A stretch of 64,000 nt of DNA from Trichoplax adhaerens (taxonomy: Eukaryota > Placozoa > Uniplacotomia > Trichoplacea > Trichoplacidae): assembly GCF_000150275.1 (NCBI RefSeq), contig NW_002060945.1, forward strand, positions 8,825,650 through 8,889,649, read 5' to 3'. Within the stretch, counting starts at the first letter, position 1. Every line of letters begins with the position of its first letter. The notes below the pieces were generated by a model that was not told where the DNA came from, ran no database searches, and saw nothing but the letters and a program-made list of their open reading frames with translations. A program made the position numbers and the translations under genes. Of this stretch, positions 61,701-64,000 are shown piece by piece.

Positions 61701-64000
61701 CAATGGACAACGCTGTTCTAAAAATACTAGGTCGACCAGTAAAAGCCGAAGAAACTGACGGAAATACTAGCGATTGTTCAAAGGATTCTATAGGAGCATC
61801 TAATCGAGCTACAGACAATATAAGTGATATACACTGCTTAATCCAGAAATGGTTTAATATTTTCTCCCAATTTTGTGAGCAACAAATATATAAACAACGA
61901 TCCATAAGATTTTTTGATGTACTAGCATTGTAGAGCTTAAAAAATTTTTCCCTGATATTTGGTCTAGGACATTGTAGTCCGGATAGAAACGCAGGTTCAA
62001 GCTTTAATAGAAGTTCACTACCTTCTAGCGAAGAATCTTGATATAAATCAAGAATAAAACTTAAAAAAATTTCTTGAAATTCCTGATCTTCGTGCAGTCG
62101 CTTCTCGTAGCTGAGCATAATTTTAACTAAAAGTGTACATTTTTCTTTCATTTCAATTTGACTTTCATTAGATTTATCTTTTACCCATTTTTCCACAATT
62201 TTAACAATAGCTTTCTGGAGTTTAAGATCGGTGGATCGATCTATTAGCACTATTATAGTCTGAATTAATACTCGCTTAGCTTCTGGTGGCATCGTTGATA
62301 TTCGACCCTTGATTAGATCCAGACATGCTATTAAAAGATCGACAGTGGCTACAAGCAATGTTAGGTAGTAAATTAGTAAATTAGTTAATGATTCGTGCTT
62401 CCTTGTTAAATAGTCTATCAAGAGCAATTCTAATTTAAAGTGTAAGTAAACTTACTGTTACTCTCAGTTCTGCTACCAAGATGCTCGTTCGCTAATTTAT
62501 GTATTGTCTTTATTATAATCCCTCGCAATCTATGGATCAAAGATTTGGTATTAACCTCAATTAAAACGTCGTATAGAAAATATAGAAAATTTTACTTGTC
62601 AATGTAAGCCGCATTATTGTTGCAAACAGCTTTCAAGGTTGAAATCGCATCCAAGACATAGTAACTTGCGTAACCGTTTCTAAAGACAAAAACAACGCAA
62701 TTTTAAAAAAGTGACAATGGTTGAAAGCAAGCTCTGAGCAAAAATTAATCTAGCATACGTTTGCCTTTCATATTGCTGTAACCGTTCGAAAACAATTCGA
62801 GCAACGGACATATGAATTGCGTTAATTTCTTCGCTTCGTTGCATACCTTTAAAAAATTCGTTAAACACTGGTTAATGTAATTTAAGTTATATCGCAACAA
62901 ATTAATTCTTGTTTCGTAACTTTGCACTTACTTTCGAATAAGGCAGTAAGTTTTGACAGAAACTCTTGTACAGCGTGAGTTATCTATTACGACAAAAAGA
63001 TTAAATAATTTCGAAATATGAGTACATTCGTGTTTTATACTAGATCATGAATAGATGTAATTACTCGTTTAAAGCATAATTTAACAAGTACCTTGGTGTT
63101 TTGGCAGGCCATACAAACTGTTAACCCATGGGATATAGTTTTACACGCATTTAAAATGGCAGGGCGTGACTATAAATAAATGTAACGTCTCCATTTCAAA
63201 AACCAATTCAGAGCAAAAACTACAAGCGAAATAGATTGACATCTTACCAGCACAGAGAGTAAATGCGTCATGATTTCAAAACCAGCGCAAATATTGCCGG
63301 TGTTGCATGTTGGTTGATTATCCTAACGAAATTCGATCCGACATTATGACAATCATTTTCATCATAAGTCTATACTCTAGTTTTATATTAATTATATCTT
63401 ACGGCAGCAGAGAATATTCTGTCAAACCAAACAATTTTTATTTCTGCATCTATAACGCATATCAAAAATTTGAGAAAACCTATTAAAATCCGTAGCATTA
63501 GCATGATAGTAATAACAAGAAATAACTGTTACTTTGCCACAATTCCGGTTTCAAAGCAATCTTGAGCAGAGAGATACAACGTTGTGACAACGCCTCATTC
63601 GGAGAACCACTTGTTGTGGAGGGTTCATGAACCTAACAAGCAAGCGAAGATCAATTACGTAAGTAGTAGTACGAAATTATACAATTGAACCTATACAACT
63701 ATTTTTGTTTCAATGATAATACCGAGCAAGCTAATCGAATCAGAAAATTAACGATGCTGTCGCTATGACTTTTTTCTATTGGGGCCTTATTTTCAATGGG
63801 TACCGGCCTTGAAGTTGAACCCTGTAGGTAAAAATCATTATGTAGATATACAGTATTCTAGCCTGTGAGGGAAGTAATGCGACAAACTTAAAAAACGAAA
63901 TACCTGCGATAATGTCCTTTGTTTCTTAGCTTCTGGTTGCAATTCGTCAGAAGCCGAACGTTTCAAGGTCACTGTAGCCTTCGGTAAGATAGTCAATCTT
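55795..64000 (-). CDS. TRRAP: TRRAP, C-terminal part (5' end outside window)
   Basis: Giant scaffold of the SAGA and NuA4/TIP60 histone acetyltransferase complexes, a PI3K-like pseudokinase. It enters at the right edge (KATVTLKRSASDELQPEAKK, with the exon's donor near 63903). Small exons follow near 63560-63620 (SLLKIALKPELW), 63105-63170, 62930-62990 (VQEFLSKLTALFE) and 62780-62870. One very large exon, 59160-62429, encodes over 1,000 residues of helical repeats and the FAT domain (FSSAVQLHDNLIKAWALW, LAKTLWLLSFDDGKRTL, IGRIYPQAVYF). Further exons carry MVWFREGWNEEVLKQL (near 58680), FIRIARFMPRVEIVH and RRLYIRGHNGK (near 57830), ESRREERLLQLLRLLNRYFEK (near 57650), WAIKTYPSATDYWMFRK (near 56780), SSGPLTANMIAASRC (near 56300) and the FATC end RMDPMWYPWL with stop at 55795. 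The catalytic loop of active PI3K-like kinases is absent, as expected for TRRAP. Confidence 0.97.

Noticed and set aside
61598-61933. 111-codon forward frame
   Set aside because: It is antisense to the certain TRRAP coding exon and has no recognisable motif.
1-64000. CRISPR arrays, tRNA or rRNA genes, bacterial operons, integrated virus
   Set aside because: No regular direct repeats with unique spacers, no recognisable tRNA arms or rRNA cores, no polycistronic gene runs and no viral proteins were seen. I could not run a covariance-model search, so a lone tRNA might be missed.

Overview
This is intron-rich nuclear DNA from an animal. It is AT-rich, genes are split into exons of about 50-150 bases with GT/AG borders, introns are mostly 60-700 bases, and the proteins are animal-type (TRRAP, calpain-7, COMMD3, MINDY3, inositol hexakisphosphate kinases, band 4.1 FERM proteins, a FERM-linked tyrosine phosphatase). 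The compact layout and low GC would fit an early-branching animal such as a placozoan. That placement is inference from general knowledge, not something the sequence proves. Nothing prokaryotic, viral or CRISPR-like was seen.

Layout. 63-3307 (+): C-terminal part of a FERM plus tyrosine phosphatase gene whose start lies outside the window. 6726-8484 (-): a second phosphatase domain facing the first, with eight exons of exactly the same lengths. 8485-16733: a long gene-poor stretch with several repeat families, ending in a GC-rich block just upstream of the next gene. 16734-27071 (+): a band 4.1-like FERM protein with a 5.8 kb first intron. 27734-33968 (-): calpain-7. 34751-37115 (+): COMMD3, head-to-head with calpain-7. 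37411-41177 (-): the deubiquitinase MINDY3, tail-to-tail with COMMD3. 43998-46950 (-) and 49594-54288 (+): two inositol hexakisphosphate kinase paralogs, head-to-head across a spacer of repeats rich in CTGTACAG-type palindromes. 55795-64000 (-): the C-terminal part of TRRAP, running off the right edge.

Functional themes. The genes do not form one pathway. They cover membrane-cortex scaffolding and tyrosine dephosphorylation (FERM genes), ESCRT-linked proteolysis (calpain-7), endosomal and ubiquitin regulation (COMMD3, MINDY3), inositol pyrophosphate synthesis (the kinase pair) and chromatin acetylation (TRRAP). Two local duplications stand out: the inverted phosphatase domains and the divergent kinase pair.

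Exon limits were placed by hand from splice signals and remembered family conservation. Where reading phase could not be reconciled, this is stated in the entry.
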